Positions 45,301 through 56,200 of a stretch of 64,000 nucleotides of DNA are shown piece after piece. Source of the DNA: Scalesia atractyloides (Eukaryota; Streptophyta; Magnoliopsida; Asterales; Asteraceae). A program made the translations under genes and the position numbers. Location of the stretch: positions 102,510,411 to 102,574,410 of the forward strand of contig CAMTDV010000030.1 in NCBI GenBank assembly GCA_947069175.1. The letters run 5' to 3'. Position 1 is the stretch's first letter. Every line of letters begins with the position of its first letter. The notes under the pieces are model-generated. The model was not told the DNA's origin. It saw nothing but the letters and a program-made list of their open reading frames with translations, and did no database searches.

Positions 45301-47121
45301 GGAACTTAGATGTGTATTAATCGTATGTTCACTTTTAACGTGTAGTTCATGTCGAATTTGCTCTACTACTATGGTATGTGTGGATTATTGAAGGAATGTT
45401 TACTTCAAAGATACTTCAGCAAGGTACATTTAAATATTTCTCATAACTTTTTTTAACGTAATACTGTTATTATCGATTTTGATCAATGAAATATCTTAAA
45501 ATTAAATTAGGAAGTTCGCGGTAATCCAGAAATCCCAGAATCGGATATAGTTCAATCGTGCAGAAAGGTTAGTCGATAGTTTCACGCATCCTTCTAATTT
45601 GTGTTAGTTACAGTTGAATATCATGCTTACATGTTTGTTAATCGCTATGCAGTTATTGGATGAAAGACAAAGCATTAATGTGTGGCGTTATCTTCAAGCA
45701 ATCGATAAGAGACCTGATATCACCGAGGGTTTAAAAAAGTTGAAATGCAGAACACTTATATTTGTTGGTGACAGCTCACCGTTTCATTCAGAAGCTCTAC
45801 ACATGACCGGAAAATTAGACCGACGGTATAGTGCATTAGTTGAGGTAATGTTTATTACTGTTTCTATAATCAAATGTACTTTTGTTTTGACTTTGATAGT
45901 CAAATCTGCAAATTTTTTTATCTAAAAATTTGCCGCTAGCTTGTTAGATTCAGTGATAGAGATAAATAACCCTATTAATAACAAACATACAAGAAGTTCT
46001 TTGACAATAGAAACCGTGTTGAAAATGCAACATAAATTGTTTTGAATTTGAATTTTGAAGGTACGAGGTTTGACTTCTAATAGTGTGAGGCATGTTTGGA
46101 TTATTGAAGGAATGTTCTATTTTCTCCCTTTAAACTTCTAAGGGAGAAAATAGGGTGTTAAAGATTAAAAAAATCAGATTAAAAAAATCGATTCTTTTAA
46201 TCACTAGTTTTGGCATTCAAGCAACAGCATTTTCCATTTCCCACAATAAGTGCTTTGACTTTGACATGAAATGTCCTGAAGCATGACTTCAAAGTTGATG
46301 TGAATGTGATGATCTTTGATACCTTTCTGTTAAACTAAGCAAGAATTCAAAGATACAACAGGCTGTTTAAAAAATATACAAATTTCAATCAAATTTGGAT
46401 ATAAAACTGGTTTTCAAATTTTATGTTGAGTAAAATGCCATTTTTGTCCCTGAAGTTTGACCATTTTGCGACTTTCATCCAAAGGTTTGTTTTTTCGCAT
46501 CTGCATCCAAAAGGTTTGTAATCTTGCCATTTTCATCGGGTTCGACGGTTCGTTAACTCCATCCATTTTTCTTTGTCAAATTAGGGGTACTTCCGTCTTT
46601 TTGTTAATTTAAAGGGCAATTCGGTCCTTTTCACTTTATGTGCGAAAATACCCTTGACTTAACGGAGAAAAATGGATGGAGTTAACAAGCCGGATGAAAA
46701 TGCCAAGATTTCAAACCTTTTGGATCCAAATGCGAAAAAACAAACCTTTGGACGAAAGTCACAAACTGGCCAAACCTCAGGGTCGAAAATGACATTTTTA
46801 CTCTATTGTTTTTGAACTTCATTTAATTCGAAATTCAAATATATAACCTACTGGTTTTGACTTAGACTTTCAACTGTACAGGTACAGGTGTGTGGATCAT
46901 TGGTGACAGAAGAGCAACCACATGCAATGTTGATACCCATGGAGTATTTTCTAATGGGGTATGGGCTTTACAGGCCGAGCCCAATCACCGGCAGCCCGAG
47001 GAGCCCGTTAAGCCCATCTTGCATCGCCCCAGAGCTACTATCTCCGGAAAGCATGGGGTTAAAGCTAAAACCGATCAAAACCCGAGTGTCATCTCCTGAT
47101 TCGAGTACCCTCACGTGGTAG
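42326..47121 (+). CDS. NDL/SF21 protein (N-MYC downregulated-like), 10 exons, 353 aa
   Basis: Alpha/beta-hydrolase-fold protein without the usual catalytic set; Arabidopsis NDL proteins bind the G-protein beta subunit and affect auxin transport, and the sunflower members (SF21) are expressed in pollen and pistil. Exons: 42326-42385, 43733-43832, 43914-44011, 44758-44846, 44930-44990, 45078-45164, 45346-45423, 45511-45567, 45653-45844, 46882-47121, all in frame. Key stretches: SVSIDMETIYLGGKEH, VYGDQEKPPLITYPDLAL, FFCPEAASLLLHNF, MCMGAMAGAYILTLFA, FMSNLLYYYGMCG, LIFVGDSSPFHSEAL and EEQPHAMLIPMEYFLMGYGL, ending in a Ser/Pro-rich tail. The last exon begins VQVCGS. Introns 1, 3 and 9 carry repeats or MITEs. 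Confidence 0.95.
42390..42830. repeat. Three tandem ~175-bp repeats in NDL intron 1
   Basis: GATTTCTTGAATACCCATTT starts at 42390, 42566 and 42740 (periods 176 and 174 bp), each followed by GTTTG.GTATTG.ATG.AAGGTGTTT and ATGAAATGCCCCAATG. The first unit begins four bases after the intron's first base, so the donor neighbourhood is part of the repeated unit. Confidence 0.9.
44243..44345. mobile_element. Left half of a GAGTAAAATGCCAAAATC-type MITE in NDL intron 3
   Basis: GAGTAAAATGCCAAAATCGA.CCTGAGGTTTGGGCACTTTTGC matches the element at 10352-10560 for about 95 bp; the inverted right arm is absent. Followed by GCGCATTATGTGTGATGCG-type words to 44450. Confidence 0.6.
46428..46803. mobile_element. 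Mutator-like MITE in NDL intron 9
   Basis: GAGTAAAATGCCATTTTTGTCC at the left and its inverse at the right; core AACTCCATCCATTTTTCT in both orientations. Same family as the three copies in the coenzyme A carrier gene. Flanking 9-mers are only loosely similar. Confidence 0.75.
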
Positions 47122-47644
47122 AAATCGTCTTTGTAAAGAGAAACCGACCACCGGTTTTTGCGTACAGTTTATTCGTATTTTTTGTCATTTTTTTCTTATT
47201 TTTTGTATTCAAGGGTAGATATATATCCATATGATATATGTAGATAGATAAAAGAAAGGGGGGAATATTCTTTGAAATGATGGACATATTCATTTGTAGG
47301 ATTGGTGGTCATAAAACAGAAACATTGTATTTTGTAAAGGGAATATGATGGATTTTTTATTTATTTTGAAAAGATAATACTCCTCTTTTTGTAGGCTGTC
47401 AATGATCTGTCATTTTGCTTGAGTGGAATATATAGCAGATCTACATGATTGGTTCTATGTTTTTTTCTTTATATAACAAATTAAATCTGGTAGCATCCAC
47501 CAAAAGTGGTTACAATAATGTGTCCTAATACAAGAGGGAGGGTGTTGAAGTTTTAATAACTAAAAACCACCTGTAATAACAATACTATTTCACAAAGAAA
47601 TAAAGTATCTAATTCTTTTGTATAGTTTAACAAGTAATCTTCAA

Positions 47645-47996
47645 CAATATTCTATGTTATAATAAGCGATTTTATACGGTTTTAACAATATTCTATGTTA
47701 TAATAAGCGATTTTATACGGTTTTAGGGTTTTAGATTTAGCAGCCGAAGATATGCAACAATACAAAACATAGAACAAGTATCTAAAGATTAAATTATGGT
47801 CTTATGTCTTTATGTTTTATGGTTTACACAATATAGTATAGCTTCTAATATAATCTGTGAGTGTGTGAAGTTATGCTTTACCTAATATTAATGATTAAAT
47901 TATGGTGTCTTGTCTTTATGTTTTACGGTTTACACAATTAGTACTAGCTTTTAATATAGTCTATGAGCGTGCGAAGTTATGTTTTACCTAATATTA
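47645..47996. repeat. Two short tandem duplications downstream of NDL
   Basis: A 41-bp unit (CAATATTCTATGTTATAATA...) occurs twice from 47645 and 47686, almost perfectly. A 105-bp unit beginning GATTAAATTATGGT occurs at 47788 and 47893 with about 10% differences. The rest of 47,122-48,240 shows no gene. Confidence 0.8.
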
Positions 47997-48248
47997 TTGG
48001 TTAACAGGATATTAACAGAGTTTTGTTTTGTAAGTTTTCTGTAATGTAATGAGTTCTATTGGTAACCAAACAATATATATCTTACATGACTTAATGTGAG
48101 TGAAACACATTTAAAGAAGTTGATGATTTTTAGATAGTCGAATATAAAAAGGTAAATAAAAAGTTGCGGAAAAAGTATTTGTTTTAACTTCAAAGTTATT
48201 AAATGATCACTTCTTAATGCATATCTTAACCACCAAAATCGATATACC

Positions 48249-48441
48249 CAGGGGCGTAGCTTTGTGGAGGGCCGGGGGGGGGGGGGGGGGACCCCCCGAA
48301 CTTTTTGCTAAGTGGTGTTTGGTATGTAGTTTTCGTATGGAAATTTTTAGGTATATACATTTTCGACCCCCCGGTTTTATAAATTTTTTAAGGTATATAC
48401 GTTTTCGACCCCCCGGTCGGAAATCTCAAGCTTTGCCACTG
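48249..48441. mobile_element. hAT-like MITE, perfect 8-bp TSD, 17-G homopolymer
   Basis: Ends CAGGGGCGTAGCTTTG and (inverted) CAGTGGCAAAGCTTG; perfect direct repeats GATATACC at 48241-48248 and 48442-48449. Contains a run of 17 G (48274-48290) followed by a C run, and GGTATATAC.TTTTCGACCCCCC twice. No ORF belongs to it. Confidence 0.85.
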
Positions 48442-48868
48442 GATATACCATATGATCTTTATGCACATGTGTATAAAGGCGTATATTTTAGAACCAATAA
48501 TATATTGAGATATGTAAAAGCTATAAAAACTGCTTGAACTCTTGTTCTATCAATATACAAATTACAAATTGATTAGAAATTATGTGAATTTCAATATATA
48601 CACATGTGCACACTATATTCATATTTAATTTTTTAAGTAAGCAAAGTATAACATAAGTGACACACGTGTTATATCTAACTCTCCTACCACCCAAAACATT
48701 TAAAGAGTTGGTGGTTCTAAAATGATGGATAAAATTTCTTTTAAAATTCGTTAGTTGAATACAAATAATATTTAAATACCATTACAATTTGTAGGAAAAC
48801 ATAAGTGTAAGTAAAAATATACAACCAAATTGATTGCATTTGTACTTACAATACCTAAATTAACCAAG

Positions 48869-50407
48869 CTAAAACTTAAGTTTAATACCACTAATAACAT
48901 CCCCACTAACTTGAAATGCCTTTACAAGAATATCAGTTGATATATCCGGATTCGAACCAAAAACCGCATTTCCAATGAGATTCACTCCCGGATTCTGGCT
49001 ACTCAATGCCACTAGCGCAACAGCGCATGCGTTTCCAACGTTACGTTGATAATGCACAAGGTTCACCGGAAATACGAAAACATCACCCTTGTTTAGTACT
49101 TTTGAAATATGACGGTTTTGAGGGTTTGATGTCACAAATCCAACTTCAATTTTGCCTTCTAATACGGTTAAGATTTCGGTGGCTCGTGGATGGGTGTGAG
49201 GTGGGATGACCCCCCATGGTGCAAAGTCTAGTCGGGCAAGTGAGATCCCTAGCGTATTTAGTCCTGGTATTTGGAACATGAACGCTGGAGTCACACTGGA
49301 CCCCACGGCATTTGAAGTGTTCCCCGGTATATGCATACCACTAAAATGGAAGTCGTTTGCTTGAACCCAACTCGGGTTCTTGCAAGTGAATCCATTCACC
49401 CGCACTGCCATAAACTACACAAAAATATTACATATAAGAAAAAGAATCATGTAGATTAAGATAGGGCAATCTAAAATTAGATTTTTATAAAGATGATGTG
49501 ATTTGTATGAGAGGTGTTTTATACTTTTATAAACGTTGAAACCAGCCAAATTATCTAAACTGAAGCAAGTTGGCTGGTTTCCGATCCAAAGGGTTCGATA
49601 TTGACGGTTTGATATTAGGAACGGATTATATGTGCAATCTGAAGCAATGTTAAACCGGCTTTATTATTTATATCTCTTTTATTTTTATGGTATATAGTTA
49701 TGCATGTGTTAATATTATAAGACATTATTACCATTTTAAAAGTTTTAGTACAAACTAATGGTTTTATTTTCAATGTTTAAACTGAATATATAAGACTATT
49801 AATTCATAAATTTGGCAGTTCGGTGGGCCCATTCTACAAGTTTTAGTGTGGGCCCACCCAGCTTGGCCAGTTTAGTTTGTCATTCCCTGAAACCGTCTTC
49901 AACGGTTCGGGCCAGAAGATTTGTCAAAGTTGAATGAGCTGAACCGTGAATACCCCTAATAACATTATTAATTTAACTAAAAACAAAACAAGTAAATGGC
50001 TTAAAAGTCCCCCAAAGTAGGTTTCGATTTAGAACTTGTTCTGACACAAATAATAGCGGACCTAGGAATTATTTCATGGAGGTGCGAACAAGGGATCTAA
50101 CCAAACTTTCAAGGGATGCGATAGGGTTTTTCCCCTATAAAATACACTAACTTTTTTTTTCTCAAAGGGCACGCCCGCTTGCCCACCCAACCCAGTACCT
50201 AGGTCCACCCCTGGACACAAACCAAGACCGTTAGCCATTTTTCACATACAAGATCATGCATGTTTAACATGAAACAACAAAACATTAAACAGTACCTTGA
50301 CTGCTCATATCCGCAACACAAAAGTCTTGAAGCGGGCTATGGTCTGTGGCCGAGACCGCGGTGAAAGCTAACACGAGAACCACAAACCTTGCAAGTCCAT
50401 GAGCCAT
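48869..50407 (-). CDS. Germin-like protein (cupin), 215 aa
   Basis: Secreted cupin of the cell wall/apoplast. Exon 1 (50296-50407) codes a signal peptide (MAHGLARFVVLVLAFTAVSA) and HSPLQDFCVAD; exon 2 (48869-49404) the rest. The acceptor is the AG at 49405-49406, giving SSQVRVNGFTCKNP, which restores the germin N-terminal pattern; the AG of TAG 11 bases upstream would put the frame wrong. Cysteines 30 and 45 are the usual disulfide pair. Germin box 1 has HTH and Glu (PPHTHPRATEILTVLEG); box 2 has GDVFVFPVNLVHYQRN with the fourth metal ligand His. Family proteins bind manganese; oxalate oxidase or superoxide dismutase activity varies and cannot be told here. The intron (891 bp) holds decayed transposon fragments, including a CCTAGGTCC-ended one near 50,060-50,215. 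Confidence 0.93.
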
Positions 50408-50809
50408 TTGTCAACAAGGAGGATGGTTCAAGGGTCAATGGCTTATGGTCTTGTGGAATGGTGGTTTAAATGTAGAAAACTTAAGATGTTTATATAGAGA
50501 AAGGTTAACCAAGGGTTGCCGTCCGGTTCATGGAACCGGTCAGTATTGCTTACCAATATTTGAAGCCAAACAAGACTTGATAAGCTTGTTTTTATTATGA
50601 CAAGAACCGGCGGTTTGTGTTGGTTATGATGTTTGGGAGTAATGTAACTTTTGATGCATGTATTGGCGGTATTGCAACCATTTGTAGCAAGCTCAAAATT
50701 TGCATGCATGTCTACATCACACATATTCACATGTATAAATAATATTTGTGTTAACCGTCCTGCCTTACTCAGTCAAATACTTAGTTAACCATGTCATCAA
50801 TACGAAAGA

Positions 50810-51189
50810 GAGTTAACTCTCATTTCCGTCCCTTTGATTTGTTCACTTTTGCCATTTCAGTCCAGTTTTAAAAAATGCACCAGTTTCCTCTCTGACATAC
50901 TGGAAACGTGCCATTTCAGTCTAACAATTAAAATCCAGTTAAGTCAAACAAGTTTAATGAAGAGTATTTTTGTCCTTTCATATTTTTTTTATTTTCACCT
51001 TATTTTATGTCTGACTAATGAAAGGACAAAAATGTCCTTCATTAAACTTGTATCACTTAACCGAGCTTTAATTTTTGGACTGAAATTGCACGTTTCCAGT
51101 ATGTCAGGGAGGAAACTGGTATATTTTTTAAAATTGGACTGAAATGACAAAAGTGAACAAAACACATGAACGAAAATGTCAGTCAACTC
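50810..51189. mobile_element. Mutator-like MITE (GAGTTAACTCTCATTT...)
   Basis: 380-bp fold-back element; flanks TACGAAAGA (50801-50809) and TATGAAAAA (51190-51198) agree at 7 of 9 positions. Arms carry TTGTTCACTTTTG.CATTTCAGTCC and GAGGAAACTGG. Short ORFs on both strands are mirror products of the two arms. Confidence 0.75.
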
Positions 51190-51651
51190 TATGAAAAAAG
51201 TGGAATGTCATGATATAGAAACTAATAAATGTTTACCAAGATGGCTAATGATTTTTAAATTATTAATTTGATTGTTAAACGTATATTAAAGATAAGAAAA
51301 AATCAATAATAACAAAATGACATGACAGTTGGCAATATCTGCGTCAAATAACTTAAAACCGGTAGTACTTTCATGTTAATGTCTAATGATCAACGTAAAA
51401 GTGATGGTATTTCTTTGCCAACACGGCTAAGTTTTGCGTAAGAATGATTCATGTGTCGATGGTATTGTTTGGGCCGCAATTAAATCGAGCAAGAATTTTC
51501 CGAGTAATTTTCGAACGAGCGGCAAGCAGTTTAAACGGCCCTACTTGGATCCTTTTAAGAAGGCTAATCTCTTAAAAAGTATATATTATATACTTTCAGT
51601 TTTATATTTCTATAATCTAAGTTTAGTTTCTTAATAAATGGTTACTAATGC

Positions 51652-52285
51652 TGGTGCACAAATCGGGCTTTTTGAAAACCCGGTTCCGGGTATGGAACAG
51701 GGTTCGGGTATGACCGGGTTCTATAAAATCGGGTATTGAGAATACCCAGGTCGGGTTCGGGTCCGGGTCCGGGTTTTATACAAAAAATGTATACCCTATA
51801 TACCCGGGTTCGGGTAGGGTCCAGGTCGGGTTTTCTAATACCCGCCTATTATAATATCCTATTTCCGGGTTCGGGTATGGATCGGTGTTGGGTTCGGGTA
51901 TGCCTCGGGTATGGATCAGGTATAGAGTATAGAGATTAAATGTAAACCAAAAAATGGCCAATATATACTTTCTAATGGCTATATAGCCGTTACCAAGGTG
52001 CAAAACTCGAAAAAAAAACGGAAAAAACCCGAATAGGGTATTGGAAAACCCGGACCGAGTATTGAAAAAACCTGGTTACGGGTTCGGGTTGAAACGGGGT
52101 ACTCGTAAAACCTGGATTGAAAACGGGTATAAAAAACCCGGTTCCGGGTTCGGGTTTTATAATAGAAATGCATACCCGACCCCTACCCTACGGGTAGGGT
52201 CGGGTTCGGGTATAAAAAACCCGGGTTTTATAATACCCGGTTCCGGGTTTTTTTTCGGGTCCGGGTTGGGGTTTTTTGTGCACCA
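51652..52285. mobile_element. hAT-like element of GGGTTCGGGTA repeats
   Basis: Perfect 11-bp inverted ends TGGTGCACAAA...TTTGTGCACCA. The interior is almost entirely GGGTTCGGGT / ACCCG words in both orientations. Target duplication not clear. ORFs here are simple-repeat translations. A related block interrupts MSAP intron 2 (35795-36290). Confidence 0.65.
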
Positions 52286-52289
52286 CTAG

Positions 52290-53254
52290 GTTGTTATGCC
52301 TTTAAAAGGTTGGGCTGAAAGAAAGGAGTTGTTTGTTCAAGTGGGCCTAAGGTTACTGGTGGGCTAATGCTCTGGGTTTTTGGACATGCGAGCTAAGGAG
52401 CTGTCAAGACACAAAATACTAAGGTATATCTGTCGTGACTGCATATCGTCTGACAGTCTCAACTAGTTTTATGGCATACAAACAACTTACCAAGAAAATG
52501 GTCATGCCTAAGTCGCAAAGACACCGACATTCAACAAACTCCACACTCAATTGCAATTGCCGGAAGTGTAGCGACTTCAACATAGCAAAACCAGCTAACC
52601 AAATGACAAACATAGGCCTAGCAAATGAAATGACTTACAAAGAGAACGATCAAAGCTATGTCAAAATGCATTGGCATTCAACAACTTGAAAATCATTCGC
52701 AATCGCGTGAAGCATAGGCCCATCATGTTAGCAAAGTCAGCCGAATCAAATGAAAAAGCAGATGAAAGTAATGAGGAAAAGGAAGAGGCAACCCGCAACC
52801 ATGAATGTAAGTATATAGATAAGACACGTGTGAATGGCCCAACCAACTTTGATTTTTAAATATAGGATAATTAGACTGAAAATACCCGGTATGGTACGGT
52901 ACGGACTGATAAATACCAATACCAAAAACGTTAAATGTAGATACGAAAATCGAGTCGGTTCGGGAAATTCTGTACTGTACCGGTAAGGGTATCATTTGCT
53001 CGTCTAGTGGATAGTGAATAGAAACCCAACCCGGATTAGAAACGGAATAAACAAACCGTAGATTCGTAACTTGATTCGAATTTCCGTTGGTTAGCGTGTT
53101 TGTTGTATATTACCTCCACATTCCCCCTTCCTCTTCCCGGAAACAAAAAAACTTCTTATATTCATTCCCCTTTCTTTCTAGATTCCTTTTCTGTAACTGC
53201 AAACCAACCTTCCTCCCTCTCTCTCTAGATTCTAGAGAGAGAAAGGCGTCAGCC
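52290..53254. other. Upstream region of the CoA carrier gene
   Basis: No supported gene; the short ORFs at 52,420-52,860 match nothing I know. Near 52,870-53,010 a decayed CGGTACGG-type hAT fragment (CATTTGCTCGTC). A CT-rich leader (CCTCCCTCTCTCTCTAG) lies directly before the start codon. Confidence 0.45.
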
Positions 53255-56200
53255 ATGGATAGGGAAGGAGTTGTGGACGCTATTCCTCTCTTCGCTAAAG
53301 AATTGATCGCCGGTGGTGTTGCCGGAGGAGTTGCAAAAACGATTGTTGCTCCTCTTGAACGTCTCAAGATCTTGTTTCAGGTTTTGCATATTGTTTTCTT
53401 TCTTAATTATGATTGTTAATTGTGTATGTCGCTTGTTGTGAATTGTGATTCATAATTTTGTTAATTGTTTGATTTTATTTTGTTTAAAGGTTCTAATTAG
53501 GTTATGATTGAAATAGTTGTGGTTTTTGGGGTGAAATGTGTTTGAATTTAGTGGATTTAGGTTGTTAGAGCCCTGGATGAAGATTACAAGTTGAATTGAT
53601 GGTGATTTTGTTGAGTTTGATTGGTAATTTTGACAATGTGATGTGTAGGAACTGCATAAATCCCTTTTGAAATATGTTTCATTAGGTTGCATCATTTTTT
53701 TTCTATTTATTACTTTGATTGATAATCTTGAAAACCGTTACAAAACCATGCGGCTTTAGAGAAAGTTTGTTCAGAGAATCAACACGCGCTTATCCCCTTT
53801 GCTTTTGACACATTTGGTTCCTTAGCCCCGGAGGCCGTGGAATTCCTGATCAGGGTCCAGCAGGTCGTGCATAGTAATTTCTCGACCACTAAGAGCAATA
53901 GCTTTGTGTTTAGTAGAATCGGTTTTGCTGTTCAAAAGGGGGTTGCGGCATAGCTTGTTGCATGTTTACCTGCCACTGTATTGTAATTAGTTGATTTAGT
54001 TCTATTATTAATAGGTTTTACTTTAGAGACAAAATAAGAATACAAGGTAGCTTTTCGAGTCTCGTGACGTGAGTTTTTAGGTTAGCTTGCTGAAAATTTT
54101 CATTTTCTTTGTCGCCGAAATGAGTTCGCACTTGCACAGGTGTTTTTCATTGGTTTGACTTTTGACCAAAAGTTCCCAAAATGTGTTGCATATTGGTGAG
54201 AAAAACATGAATTGCTATGAGTAATTGGAATGCTCTCATAGATGGCTTTAGGGTCGTGACCAGCAAGTGGACATTTATATATTCTAAAGCATGTTTTAGA
54301 CGATGACTGCAAGCTTTACATCCTCATTGTAATAAATGTTCTTAGCAAGCCGATCTCGAGTAGCTCACTAGCAGCTCAGCTCGTTTACAACCCTTATTCA
54401 GTTACTATTCATCACATTGTCAAGATTAACAAGCTACATCAACTAAATTCGAAATTAACCAAACCACACATTTCGCCCACAAACAACCAATATTTCAATC
54501 AGGACCTAACTAGGACCACAAAAGAAAACAAAATCAAATAATTAGCGAAACTGTGGATCACATTAAGCGATTATCACAATTATGTTTGTCCCTGATAAAT
54601 TATGGAGGATATATATTGAAGTTTACCAACATCCGACAAGTAACCATTGTGTTTATTTTTTCACATTACAGACTAGAAGTGAATTTCATAACATAGGATT
54701 ATTAGCGTCTTTTAGAAAGATTGCAAAGACAGAAGGGCTTCTAGGATTTTACAGGTTAGACATCAAAACTTTGTCATTTTTTCTCTACTTTGAAATCTTT
54801 TTGAGTTTCTGGCGCGTGAATGTAAATTATACCAGAGGAAATGGAGCTAGTGTTGCGAGGATTGTTCCTTATGCAGCATTGCATTATATGGCATACGAAC
54901 AATACAGAAGGCAAATTAGCTACAGCTGTCCTGGCATGGGAAACGGTTCAGTTGTTGATCTGTTAGCAGGATCATTATCTGGAGGAACTGCTGTTCTTTT
55001 TACGTATCCGCTTGATTTGGTTAGAACTAAATTGGCTTATCAGGTATACTTTTTTTATTACTTGACAAGTAAATGTTAATATCTTTCTCACTTTCACAGT
55101 TCACACACAAATGTGCATGTCCGCACACACCCCGATGCAATCTGACCAACACTGTCTAACGACTCTAAAACCTTTTGCGGATAAAAGTAAAGGTTGTGAT
55201 TTTGATTCATTTCGGCTACGTTATATCTTCAGATGGAAAACAAAAGAGTAAAATGTCATTTTCGTCCCTGAGGTTTGGCCAGTTTTGCGACTTTCGTCCA
55301 AAGGTTTGTTTTTCCGCATCTGGATCCAAAAGGTTTGAAATCTTTTCATTTTCATCCGACTCGTTAAGTCCATCCATTTTTCTCCGTTATGTAAGGGGGG
55401 CATTTCCGTCTGTTTGGTAACTTAAAAGGGCAATTCGGTCTTTTTCACTTTATGTAAAAAGACCAGATACCCCTGGAAAAGACCGAATTGCCCTTTAAGT
55501 TAACAAAAAAGACAAAACTACTCCTAACTTAACGGAGAAAAATGGATGGAGTTAACAAGCCGGATGAAAATGGCAAGATTTCAAACCTTTTGGATCCAGA
55601 TGCGAAGAAACAAACCTTTGGACAAAAGTCACAAAACTGGCCAAAAACCCCAGGGACGAAATTGGCATTTTACTCCAAATAAAATTATTGGCTAAATAGG
55701 AAAGGGTCAAACGGGTGAAACGTCAAGAGTATTATTGAAACCATATTTGACAAACGATATGTTTATCAAAATGTAAAAACTTTGGACAAAAAGTGTTTCA
55801 AGTCAATCGGTCAGACCCACCCGTGTGACCCGTACTGGAGGCTGACTCGTTAGTCGTTACCCAACCTGAGTGGCCCACCCATTTTACCATCTATATTTAA
55901 CTGAGAATCAATCTCATCTGAGAGTATAGGTTGTGGATGCTCCCAAATTGAACGTTAAAGGAGCCATGGGTAGTGAACGTGCATTCGGAGGAATAAGGGA
56001 TTGTTTTTCGAGGACTTGTAAAGAGGCTGGGATGAGAGGCCTTTACCGTGGTGTTGGTATGAATTCTGAGTCATTACTTTGAATTATCTTTACCACATAA
56101 ACATATTTTAGAATAAAATGCCATTTTCGTCCCTGAGGTTTGGCCAGTTTTGCAACTTTCGTCCAGACGTTTGTTTTTACGCATCTAGATCCAAAAGGTT

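Noticed and set aside
51434..51634. 66-aa plus-strand ORF
   Set aside because: No domain, no splice context and low-complexity tail; accidental.
51736..52289. ORFs of 64-82 aa rich in Gly/Pro/Thr
   Set aside because: Translations of GGGTTCGGGTA repeats inside a hAT-like element.
53760..54010. Shared retroelement with 19,500-19,680
   Set aside because: Both have GCGGC.CAGCTTGTTG-like and TGTAATTAGTT-like words, but the similarity is short and scattered, too weak to define a repeat by eye.
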